A DNA stretch of 64,000 bases from assembly GCA_021773135.1 (NCBI GenBank), contig JAJFKP010000051.1, positions 1-64,000 on the forward strand. Reading direction: 5' to 3'. Position numbers and translations under genes: made by a program. The stretch's first letter is position 1; every line of letters begins with the position of its first letter. Of the stretch, positions 37,539 to 44,584 are shown one piece after another. The notes beneath the pieces are model-generated. The model was given only the letters and a program-made list of their open reading frames with translations, made no database searches and was not told the origin of the DNA. The stretch is from Woeseiaceae bacterium. GTDB lineage: Bacteria > Pseudomonadota > Gammaproteobacteria > Steroidobacterales > Woeseiaceae.

Positions 37539-38489
37539 ATGGACTTTAAGGATTACTACGACATTATGGGGCTGGAGCGGAAAGCCAGCCAGGCAGAGAT
37601 TAAACGCGCCTATCGTAAACTGGCGCGCAAGTATCATCCGGATGTCAGCAAGGAAGCAGACGCCGAAGCACGCTTTAAGGAACTGGGCGAGGCCTACGCC
37701 GTCCTCAAGGACCCGGAGAAACGGGCGGCCTACGATGAGCTTGGGGCGAATTGGGAAGCAGGACAGGATTTCCGTCCGCCGCCGGGTTGGGATGCCGGGT
37801 TCGAGTTCAGCGGCGGGGGCTATTCTGACGGCGAGAGCGCTGCTCATAGTGATTTTTTCGAGTCTCTCTTCGGGCGAGGATTCAGCTCAGCGCAATCTGG
37901 CGGCCGACATGCGGGCTTTCAAGCCCGCGGTAACGATCACCATGCGAAGGTCATGATTGACCTTGAAGCAGCCTTTAAGGGTGCAACTCGCGAGATAACG
38001 CTACGGACACCGGAAGTCGATAACAGCGGGCACGTGGCCAGCAGCGAACGGACATTAACCGTCAAGATCCCGAAGGGCGTGAGGCAAGGTCAGCGCATTC
38101 GCCTGTCCGGACAGGGCTCACCGGGCGTTGGCGATGCGCCAGCTGGAGACCTGTACCTGGAAATTGAATTCAGTCCGCACAAGGTATTCCGGGTAGAGGG
38201 TCGTGATGTTTATTTTGATCTGCCGATAACGCCCTGGGAAGCCGCCCTGGGCGCTACCGTAACCGCACCTACACCAGGGGGGCCGGTTGAATTGAAGATT
38301 CCCGCTGGCACAAATTCAGGGCGCAAGCTGCGCCTGCAAAAACGAGGCATCCCCGGTACGCCACCCGGTGATCTCTACGCGACACTGTCGATAACTGTTC
38401 CGAAAGCAGACAGTGATGCCGCCAAGCAACTCTATCGTCAGATGGAGCAGCAGCTTGACTACAATCCGCGCAGCACTCTCGGGGTCTAA
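37539..38489 (+). CDS. cbpA: Curved-DNA-binding protein CbpA, DnaJ-type co-chaperone
   Basis: A 316-residue class II J-protein. The J domain (about 2-68) begins MDFKDYYDIMG and carries KYHPDVSK with the HPD that stimulates DnaK. A Gly/Phe-rich linker follows, then two C-terminal beta domains (KIPKGVRQGQRIRLSG and FDLPITPWEAALG are typical). There is no zinc-finger region, separating it from DnaJ. I chose the ATG at 37539 over an in-frame GTG four codons upstream because it matches known CbpA starts. The modulator cbpM follows six bases later, then trxC. Confidence 0.94.
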   Translation: MDFKDYYDIMGLERKASQAEIKRAYRKLARKYHPDVSKEADAEARFKELGEAYAVLKDPEKRAAYDELGANWEAGQDFRPPPGWDAGFEFSGGGYSDGESAAHSDFFESLFGRGFSSAQSGGRHAGFQARGNDHHAKVMIDLEAAFKGATREITLRTPEVDNSGHVASSERTLTVKIPKGVRQGQRIRLSGQGSPGVGDAPAGDLYLEIEFSPHKVFRVEGRDVYFDLPITPWEAALGATVTAPTPGGPVELKIPAGTNSGRKLRLQKRGIPGTPPGDLYATLSITVPKADSDAAKQLYRQMEQQLDYNPRSTLGV

Positions 38490-38495
38490 CGAACT

Positions 38496-38813
38496 ATGAA
38501 TCAGAAATCTCTTACCGGCGTTGTATTGGACGAACGAGTCGAAATATCCCTGGTCGAACTTTGCGACGCCTGCTCGGCCTCAGTGGACTGGATCGTCGAA
38601 CTCGTCGAGGAAGGTGTATTGCGGCCCGGTGGCCAGGAACAGACCCGATGGCGATTCTCGGGTGCCTGTCTCCTTAAAGCCCGGACCGCAACGCGACTGC
38701 ATCATGACTTGCAAATCAATATCGCGGGCGTGGCACTGGCCCTGGATTTGCTGGCAGAAAACGAAGCAATGCGACGACGGCTACAAAGGCTTGAAGCGGA
38801 ACGCGAACCTTGA
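38496..38813 (+). CDS. cbpM: Chaperone modulator CbpM
   Basis: A 105-residue MerR-like helical protein. CbpM binds the J domain of CbpA and inhibits its co-chaperone and DNA-binding activity. The N-terminal ISLVELCDACSASVDWIVELVEEGVL and the following RWRFSG match the family, and a C-terminal helix ends in LQRLEAE. The start is six bases after the cbpA stop, so the pair is co-translated. Assignment is strengthened by this fixed cbpA-cbpM order. Confidence 0.9.
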   Translation: MNQKSLTGVVLDERVEISLVELCDACSASVDWIVELVEEGVLRPGGQEQTRWRFSGACLLKARTATRLHHDLQINIAGVALALDLLAENEAMRRRLQRLEAEREP

Positions 38814-38870
38814 ATTTGAGCAAGACAATCACATCTAATTGTTTCTACCTGCACCCCCAAAAAACCGCCC

Positions 38871-39305
38871 ATGCCAGAATCACTGCATATTGTTTGCGCA
38901 CAATGTTTGGCAGTAAACCGAATCCGGTCGAACCGATTGCCTGACAAACCGCACTGCGGCAAATGCCATGAACCGCTGTTTAACGGGAAACCATTGAACC
39001 TGACGGACAGCTCGTTCGGCAAATTTGTCGAACGCAATGACGTCCCCATTGTTGTTGATTTCTGGGCTCCCTGGTGCGGGCCCTGCAAGACGATGGCCCC
39101 GGCGTTCGAACAGGCCGCTGCGGAATTGGAACCCACGGTACGTTTGGCAAAGATCAACACGGACACCGAACGGCATGTAGCTGCTCAATTTCGGATCCAG
39201 AGCATACCGACCATCGCAGTTTTCAAAGGCGGCCGGGAGGTTGCTCGCCATTCCGGTGCGCTCGGCACGCCGGATATCGTCAAATGGGTAGACGCGCATC
39301 GGTAA
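38871..39305 (+). CDS. trxC: Thioredoxin 2 with N-terminal zinc finger (TrxC)
   Basis: A 144-residue cytosolic thiol-disulfide reductase. The N-terminal zinc site has two CxxC pairs, Cys9/Cys12 (CAQC) and Cys29/Cys32 (CGKC), which separates TrxC from ordinary thioredoxin. The active site WCGPC lies at 68-72 and the cis-Pro is in QSIPTIAVF. It is the third gene after cbpA and cbpM, suggesting a joint role in protein quality control. A hairpin follows the stop. Confidence 0.94.
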   Translation: MPESLHIVCAQCLAVNRIRSNRLPDKPHCGKCHEPLFNGKPLNLTDSSFGKFVERNDVPIVVDFWAPWCGPCKTMAPAFEQAAAELEPTVRLAKINTDTERHVAAQFRIQSIPTIAVFKGGREVARHSGALGTPDIVKWVDAHR

Positions 39306-39347
39306 GTCAGCCCTACCCGGGAAAGGGAGACTCTGTTGCGCCTGGTG

Positions 39348-39375
39348 CGCGGCCCGACACCTTAGCCGGGCCGCG
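39348..39375 (+). terminator. GC-rich hairpin after trxC
   Basis: CGCGGCCCG (39348-39356) and CGGGCCGCG (39367-39375) form a perfect nine-pair stem with a ten-base loop. It lies between the convergent trxC and degQ genes. The downstream T-run is short (TTTC), so termination may be weak, but position and strength favour a terminator. Confidence 0.55.
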
Positions 39376-39409
39376 TTTCAGGGAAAAATTATCCGTTAAT
39401 TTAGATTTA

Positions 39410-40795
39410 TTACTGGATAACAATAAACAATCGGGTATTCCCGCGCAGTACATTCAGCGCAATAGTGCCGCCGGCTCTTTCCAGTACCGAGGACAATTCG
39501 TCGATGCTACGAACCCTGACGCGGTTGACAGCCAGGACAATATCGCCTTCACGGATGCCGTTCCTCCAGGCCGGGCTACCTTGTTCCACGCTTGCAACCA
39601 ACGGGCCCACGGCATCGTTGTAACGTGGATGGCCGGGGTCGAGATTGCGAAACTCCGCACCTTGCAGCCTGGAGAACGTATCGCCTGCGGTCAGGGCAGT
39701 CTGCCCTGACGTGCCGATCTCAATGTCAATCGTTCGGCGCCTGCCATCACGCAAATACGTAATCTCAATATCTTCACCTACCGGTGTAAGGCCGATTCTA
39801 TTGCGAAGTTCCGCCGAATTCGTGACGGCGTTTCCATCGATATCAACTACGATGTCGCCGGCAGCAAGGCCTGCCGTTTCAGCTGCTGATCCTTCCTGCA
39901 CCTGAGTGACCAGTGCGCCGTCGGCGGTCTCCAGATCGAGTGCTTCTGCGAGCTCCGGCGTGACATCCTGTATGAGAATCCCCAGCCGCCCACGGCGAAC
40001 TTCACCATATTCGAGAAGCTGTTCCATAACCGCTTTGGCCATCGCGACCGGGACAGCGAAGCCAATGCCAACGTTGCCACCGGATGGCGCAATAATCGCT
40101 GTATTGATGCCAATCAAACTGCCATCGATATCGATCAGTGCACCGCCTGAATTTCCCGGATTAATCGATGCGTCTGTCTGAATAAAGTCCTCATAGCCAT
40201 CTGCATTAATTCCCGATCGACCCAGCGCGCTGACGATTCCCGAAGTCACTGTCTGCCCAAGCCCGAACGGGTTGCCGACGGCCACGACAAAGTCACCGAC
40301 ACGGACCGAATCGGAGTCTCCCAGGGGCAATGCTTTCAGGCCATCAGAATCGATCTTGAGAAGCGCAATATCCGTCCCTTCATCACTCCCGACCAGTTCG
40401 GCAGGAACCCGGCGACGGTCCTGCAGGGTCACTGTTATTTCACTGGCGTTTGCGACGACATGGTGATTCGAAAGGACATAGCCTTTGTCGGCATCGATAA
40501 TCACACCGGAACCAACACTTTGTCGGGGAATCGAACGCGGCTGATCCGGGACATTGAAAAACCTGCGAAAAAACGGATCTTCGAGCATGGGATTCCGCTG
40601 CGAGCTGACCGTGCCTGAAACGGAAATATTGACGACTGCCGGGGTTGCACGTTCGAGCAAGGGAGCCAGTGTCGGTCGCCCATTGATGGACAACTCCGCG
40701 GGCCATTGGGCTGCCGCGCCACCGGGCACGATCGCAAGCATCCACAAAGCGCACAAAGCCGTCGCGCCAGTGGCCCATAATCCTCTGATTTTCAT
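39410..40795 (-). CDS. degQ: Periplasmic Do-family serine protease (DegQ/DegP-like)
   Basis: A 461-residue periplasmic protease and chaperone for misfolded envelope proteins. A signal peptide (LCALWMLAIVPGGAAA) precedes the trypsin-like domain. The triad is visible: His112 in SNHHVVANA, Asp142 in GTDIALLKI and Ser216 in GNSGGAL. Two PDZ domains follow (about 265-360 and 385-461), as in DegQ/DegP. The start has GGGAGG upstream. It cannot be told apart from DegP with certainty by eye. It neighbours other proteostasis genes. Confidence 0.93.
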   Translation of the reverse strand: MKIRGLWATGATALCALWMLAIVPGGAAAQWPAELSINGRPTLAPLLERATPAVVNISVSGTVSSQRNPMLEDPFFRRFFNVPDQPRSIPRQSVGSGVIIDADKGYVLSNHHVVANASEITVTLQDRRRVPAELVGSDEGTDIALLKIDSDGLKALPLGDSDSVRVGDFVVAVGNPFGLGQTVTSGIVSALGRSGINADGYEDFIQTDASINPGNSGGALIDIDGSLIGINTAIIAPSGGNVGIGFAVPVAMAKAVMEQLLEYGEVRRGRLGILIQDVTPELAEALDLETADGALVTQVQEGSAAETAGLAAGDIVVDIDGNAVTNSAELRNRIGLTPVGEDIEITYLRDGRRRTIDIEIGTSGQTALTAGDTFSRLQGAEFRNLDPGHPRYNDAVGPLVASVEQGSPAWRNGIREGDIVLAVNRVRVRSIDELSSVLERAGGTIALNVLRGNTRLFIVIQ

Positions 40796-40930
40796 AAGAA
40801 TTCCTCCCTATCGCGAAAAGCACGAGTGGCCGACACGGGGTGCGCCAATCGAGAATATTGAATGCCTTTTGCCGACGTAGGAGCTTAAGGGCTCATTTCA
40901 AGGGCCACCGGAAAATTCTTGAGTGCATGG

Positions 40931-40956
40931 GTTGAAAACTCAGTAAGCAACCATAT
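40931..40956 (+). promoter_or_regulatory. Sigma-32-like heat-shock promoter of hsp20
   Basis: GTTGAAA (40931-40937) resembles the sigma-32 -35 element CTTGAAA, and AACCATAT (40949-40956) resembles the -10 element CCCCATNT, with an 11-base spacer inside the known range. The start site would fall near 40963, about 50 bases before the Hsp20 start codon. Confidence 0.5.
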
Positions 40957-40958
40957 TT

Positions 40959-40981
40959 GCAATGCCATCAGGCGGCATTGC
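40959..40981. repeat. Inverted repeat overlapping the hsp20 start site
   Basis: GCAATGCC (40959-40966) and GGCATTGC (40974-40981) are perfect inverted arms around a seven-base centre. Since the predicted start site lies within the left arm, a DNA operator is more likely than a full RNA hairpin. It does not match the CIRCE element of HrcA. Confidence 0.5.
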
Positions 40982-41014
40982 GTCCGTCTAATCATCGATA
41001 GAGGAGGTAAAAAG

Positions 41015-41455
41015 ATGTCACTAGTCAGTCATGAACCCTGGTATGGCGCTCGTCAGTTGCAGGACAATATCAACCAGCTATTCACAGGTCTGTCGACGAA
41101 TGACAGCAGCGGCGTCACTGCGGACTGGATCCCAACCGTGGACATTAACGAGTTCGAGGACCGTTTTCAGCTATACGCAGATATTCCGGGCGTCAATCCC
41201 GATGACGTCGATATCACGCTGGAGTCAGGCGTCCTGACCGTTTCCGGCGAGCGCTTCGCCCAGGCCGCCAGGGACGATGAGAAGATCGTCAGCCGGCGCG
41301 CCGAGCGCGGCAACGGCCGTTTTTATCGACGCTTCATTTTGCCGGAATCCGTGGACTCGGAAAAAGTAAATGCCACACACCGGCATGGCGTCCTGGAGAT
41401 TGTTATTCCGAAACAGGCGAAGGCTCAACCGAGGCGTATCAAAGTCGCAGGTTAG
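41015..41455 (+). CDS. Small heat-shock protein, Hsp20/alpha-crystallin family
   Basis: A 146-residue holdase chaperone that keeps unfolding proteins soluble until DnaK takes over. The alpha-crystallin domain (about 40-135) includes DIPGVNPDDVDITLESGVLTV, GRFYRRFILPESVD and the closing GVLEIVIPK. The frame is open upstream, but the ATG at 41015 has a very strong Shine-Dalgarno, GAGGAGGT, six bases before it. A sigma-32-like promoter precedes it and an intrinsic terminator follows, so it is a single-gene unit. Confidence 0.94.
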   Translation: MSLVSHEPWYGARQLQDNINQLFTGLSTNDSSGVTADWIPTVDINEFEDRFQLYADIPGVNPDDVDITLESGVLTVSGERFAQAARDDEKIVSRRAERGNGRFYRRFILPESVDSEKVNATHRHGVLEIVIPKQAKAQPRRIKVAG

Positions 41456-41484
41456 GCAGTAGTTCCCCCTTACCCGCATCTCCC

Positions 41485-41516
41485 GAAGCCGGCGCGTACA
41501 GTGCCGGCTTCTTGTT
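41485..41516 (+). terminator. Intrinsic terminator of hsp20
   Basis: GAAGCCGGC (41485-41493) and GCCGGCTTC (41503-41511) form a perfect nine-pair stem with a nine-base loop, followed by TTGTT. It lies 30 bases after the hsp20 stop. Confidence 0.75.
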
Positions 41517-41549
41517 GCCCCAACGAATCGCGACCTATACATTGAGCGC

Positions 41550-42626
41550 ATGACTGCCTCTCACCAGACGACGTTTTCGGCTGCAAATCCAAGAAGCCAT
41601 CCGACACCAGACTTCATAGACATACGTAGCGATACTGTCACCCGCCCAAGCGCTGCAATGCGCCAAGCGATGGCCGACGCAGTCGTTGGCGACGACGTTT
41701 ACGGAGACGACCCGACTGTAAACGAACTACAGGATATTGCGGCTGAGACACTCGGAAAGGAGGCCGCACTCTTCATACCCAGTGGTACGCAATCGAATCT
41801 GTGCGCGCTACTGAGTCACTGCGGCCGCGGCGATGAGTACATTGTCGGTCAGTGGGCCCACACCTACCGGTACGAAGCGGGCGGTGCCGCAGTGCTTGGT
41901 AGCATTCAGCCTCAACCACTCGACTTCCTGCCTGACGGAACGCTGGACCTGGACCAGGTCACCCGTTGCATCAAACCCGATGATCCGCATTTTGCAAAAA
42001 CCAGGTTGCTGTGTCTTGAAAATACTCATATGGGCAAAGTATTGCCATTGGACTATCTCGCGCAGGCACGGGACCTTGCCGATCAGCACCAATTACGGTT
42101 ACACCTGGACGGTGCCCGCATATTTAACGCAAGCGTCAAGCTGGATGTTGATGTCACTGAAATCAGTCGGCACTTCGACTCCGTTTCGGTATGCCTGTCG
42201 AAAGGTCTGGGAGCACCAATCGGGTCTGTTCTGTGCGGCAGTGTCGAACTTATCAGTGCTGCACACAGATGGCGGAAAATGCTCGGCGGCGCAATGCGCC
42301 AATCAGGCATCATCGCCGCAGCAGGTATAGTTGCCTTAAGCGGACGAGGTGAGCATCTGCGGCGGGATCACTCGAATGCACAGCGGCTTGCGAGATCGCT
42401 CAGCAAGATGGACCAATTCGATATTGACCTGTCATCTGTGCAGACGAACATGATTTTTGCCCGTATTCAATCTGCGTCTGTGCCGACCATCATTCAGAAA
42501 ATGAAAGATCAGGGTGTGCTCATCTCCGGATTCGGCGATACGCTGCGACTGGTCACTCACTGCGACCTTGAAAACGATGGCGTTGACAAGGTAACGGCTG
42601 CCTTCAAACGCGCAGTCAGTAGCTGA
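41550..42626 (+). CDS. ltaE: Low-specificity L-threonine aldolase
   Basis: A 358-residue PLP enzyme that splits threonine or allo-threonine into glycine and acetaldehyde. FIDIRSDTVTRPSAAMRQAM and VGDDVYGDDPTVNELQ are the N-terminal family signature. The PLP lysine is in CLSKGLGAPIGS (about residue 218), and HLDGARIFNASV holds the conserved Asp and Arg. An N-terminal extension of about 20 residues precedes the conserved start. The gene follows the hsp20 terminator and appears to be a single unit. Confidence 0.94.
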   Translation: MTASHQTTFSAANPRSHPTPDFIDIRSDTVTRPSAAMRQAMADAVVGDDVYGDDPTVNELQDIAAETLGKEAALFIPSGTQSNLCALLSHCGRGDEYIVGQWAHTYRYEAGGAAVLGSIQPQPLDFLPDGTLDLDQVTRCIKPDDPHFAKTRLLCLENTHMGKVLPLDYLAQARDLADQHQLRLHLDGARIFNASVKLDVDVTEISRHFDSVSVCLSKGLGAPIGSVLCGSVELISAAHRWRKMLGGAMRQSGIIAAAGIVALSGRGEHLRRDHSNAQRLARSLSKMDQFDIDLSSVQTNMIFARIQSASVPTIIQKMKDQGVLISGFGDTLRLVTHCDLENDGVDKVTAAFKRAVSS

Positions 42627-42849
42627 ACGGGGTCGCTGAAGCTGTAATTAGGCACTTACGGCGAACCTCGATCTTGATTATCGACTTCGTCGCCGGGTGA
42701 ATGAATAAAGCAGCGGCCAGTATCTGGGCTATGCAGGGTCCCGGCTGGCTCTTGCTCCTCTAACTCGTCTACGGCAAGGCCATTCCGGCATTCAATTACG
42801 ATCTCTGCGTCGCAATGAGAACGCAGGAGCCTGCGGGAACAGTGACCGA

Positions 42850-42883
42850 GGCCGGTGTCGCATTCTGGCCGGTGTCGCATTCT
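42850..42883. repeat. 17-bp perfect tandem duplication
   Basis: The unit GGCCGGTGTCGCATTCT occurs twice back to back (42850-42866 and 42867-42883). Because 17 is not a multiple of three, it shifts the reading frame at the very start of the small membrane-protein ORF. Confidence 0.9.
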
Positions 42884-43106
42884 AGTATCGCTCGCATTCG
42901 GTAAACTGGCCGTATACATACCCATGCTGGCGTTTGGCCTGATGGGCTACGGACTGGACCGACGTTGGGACGCCGCAGCGTTGACCGCTGCCATTGGCAT
43001 CGCGGTGTACTTGCCGATTGATTACCTGTCAGCAATCGTGGCCGCAAGGGCAGCACCCGGCTGGCGTCTGCCAATCGAAAATGTTTATCGGGCGTACTAC
43101 CATTAG
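42855..43106 (+). CDS. Small hypothetical membrane protein
   Basis: Up to 83 residues with two hydrophobic segments, VYIPMLAFGLMGYGL and AALTAAIGIAVYLPIDYLSAIVAA, separated by a charged DRRWD turn. I do not recognise the family. The start is uncertain: the frame opens with a GTG inside a 17-base tandem duplication, and the first ATG is at residue 24. The duplication may have displaced the original start. It is followed on the opposite strand by a hydrolase gene. Confidence 0.45.
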   Translation: MSHSGRCRILVSLAFGKLAVYIPMLAFGLMGYGLDRRWDAAALTAAIGIAVYLPIDYLSAIVAARAAPGWRLPIENVYRAYYH

Positions 43107-43220
43107 CCGCGGCTCTGGCAGCGTGGCGATTGTCGCAATTGGCAGGTGTACCAGTTGTCTCATTTGCAAAGTTAATGTCTCACCGGGCTTGCGTACCGAA
43201 CGCCTGTTCATGCCGGGTTT

Positions 43221-44543
43221 TCAGCGTAGCTGCTGGTCCAGCCTGATAATGGTCTGCAACAGCGTGTTTGCGCCGTTTACAAAATCCTGTTTTCCGGTGA
43301 ATTCGGTCGGTGCATGGCTGACTCCCTTCACGCTGGGTACGAAAATCATACCCAGTGGCGCGATGCCGCTAAGACTTTGCGCATCGTGACCTGCTCCGCT
43401 CGGCATGTGTATTGAAGACAGTCCAAGTTCGTCTGCAACATCGTTGATCAGGCGTTTGAAACGCTCGTCAGTGATCGCCGCCGGTGACTCGTAAAATTGC
43501 TCAAGTGTGATGACAGTATCTGTTTGCTTCGCGAGAATCTCAGATTCGGATTCTATTCTTGCAAACAGGCGTCCGATTTTCTCCATGCTCAGGTCGCGAA
43601 TTTCGAGACTCATAACAACTTTTCCCGGCACCACGTTTGGTGCGCCCGGGAACGCCTCAATACGACCGACGGTCCCCACCTGGCTGCCCGGCTCTGAAGT
43701 AATTATGCGGTTGATCGCGCTCGCCAGCTGTGCCGCGGCAACCATCGCATCGCGACGCTGGTTCATCGGCGTCGTGCCTGCGTGATTGGCAAAGCCAACT
43801 ACAGTAATGTTCCAACGCCTGATGCCAACGATGCCTTCGACGACGCCGATGGAGACGTTTTCGCGGTCGAGGATAGCGCCCTGTTCAATGTGCAACTCTA
43901 TTAGCGCGGCTACTGAATCCGGCTCCCTTCTATTCTCATTTAATCGCGCCGGTGCACCACCTATAAACTCGATGCCCTCGCCAAGCGCCCTGTCGCCAAG
44001 ACTTGGCAATCCCATTTCGTCGGGCGTCACCGACCCATTAAATGACCGACTTCCCGTCTTACCCCCCTCCTCGTTGGACCAGATGATGAATTCCAGCGGG
44101 TGATCGGTAATGTATCCGGCATCATGCAACGTTCTTGCAACCTCGATCGCGCCCAGCGAGCCAACGATGCCATCGTAGTGTCCGCCATTGGGCACGGTAT
44201 CGATGTGCGACCCGGTAATAATCGGCGCCAGTACTGAGGAATTGCCGGCTTTGCGTCCGACCAGGTTTCCGGCTACGTCGATACGGGGATCCAGGCCCGC
44301 AGCCAACATCAGGCTGGACAGGTAGTCCAGAGCGTCCTTGTTGTATTGGCTGTATGCGACCCTGTCCGATCCGCCATTATCGTTAAGGCCAATCGTCCTG
44401 AGCTTGGACCACGAGGCGTGCAACCGCTCTGCGTCAACCCGGAGATCGCTTTGCTGTCCGCTTGCTGTTCCGATCGCCAGCATCAGCAGCATCGTCAATA
44501 CAAATTTGGAATACGAGGCCAACGCGGCCGGTTTCGTGTTCAT
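43221..44543 (-). CDS. Exported M20-family amidohydrolase, N-carbamoyl-L-amino-acid hydrolase/allantoate amidohydrolase-like
   Basis: A 440-residue binuclear metal enzyme that cleaves N-carbamoyl or related amide bonds. Metal-binding segments are GSHIDTVPNGGHYDG, WSNEEGG, ELHIEQG and the C-terminal GVSHAPTEF. The dimerisation lid (about 225-340) includes FANHAGTTPM. A signal peptide (KFVLTMLLMLAIGTASG) predicts periplasmic location, whereas characterised homologues are usually cytosolic. It ends the minus-strand run that begins with the M14 carboxypeptidase, 41 bases upstream. Confidence 0.88.
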   Translation of the reverse strand: MNTKPAALASYSKFVLTMLLMLAIGTASGQQSDLRVDAERLHASWSKLRTIGLNDNGGSDRVAYSQYNKDALDYLSSLMLAAGLDPRIDVAGNLVGRKAGNSSVLAPIITGSHIDTVPNGGHYDGIVGSLGAIEVARTLHDAGYITDHPLEFIIWSNEEGGKTGSRSFNGSVTPDEMGLPSLGDRALGEGIEFIGGAPARLNENRREPDSVAALIELHIEQGAILDRENVSIGVVEGIVGIRRWNITVVGFANHAGTTPMNQRRDAMVAAAQLASAINRIITSEPGSQVGTVGRIEAFPGAPNVVPGKVVMSLEIRDLSMEKIGRLFARIESESEILAKQTDTVITLEQFYESPAAITDERFKRLINDVADELGLSSIHMPSGAGHDAQSLSGIAPLGMIFVPSVKGVSHAPTEFTGKQDFVNGANTLLQTIIRLDQQLR

Positions 44544-44584
44544 TACGATCTCTCCGATGACATTGCCGCATTTACCAGGATGAA

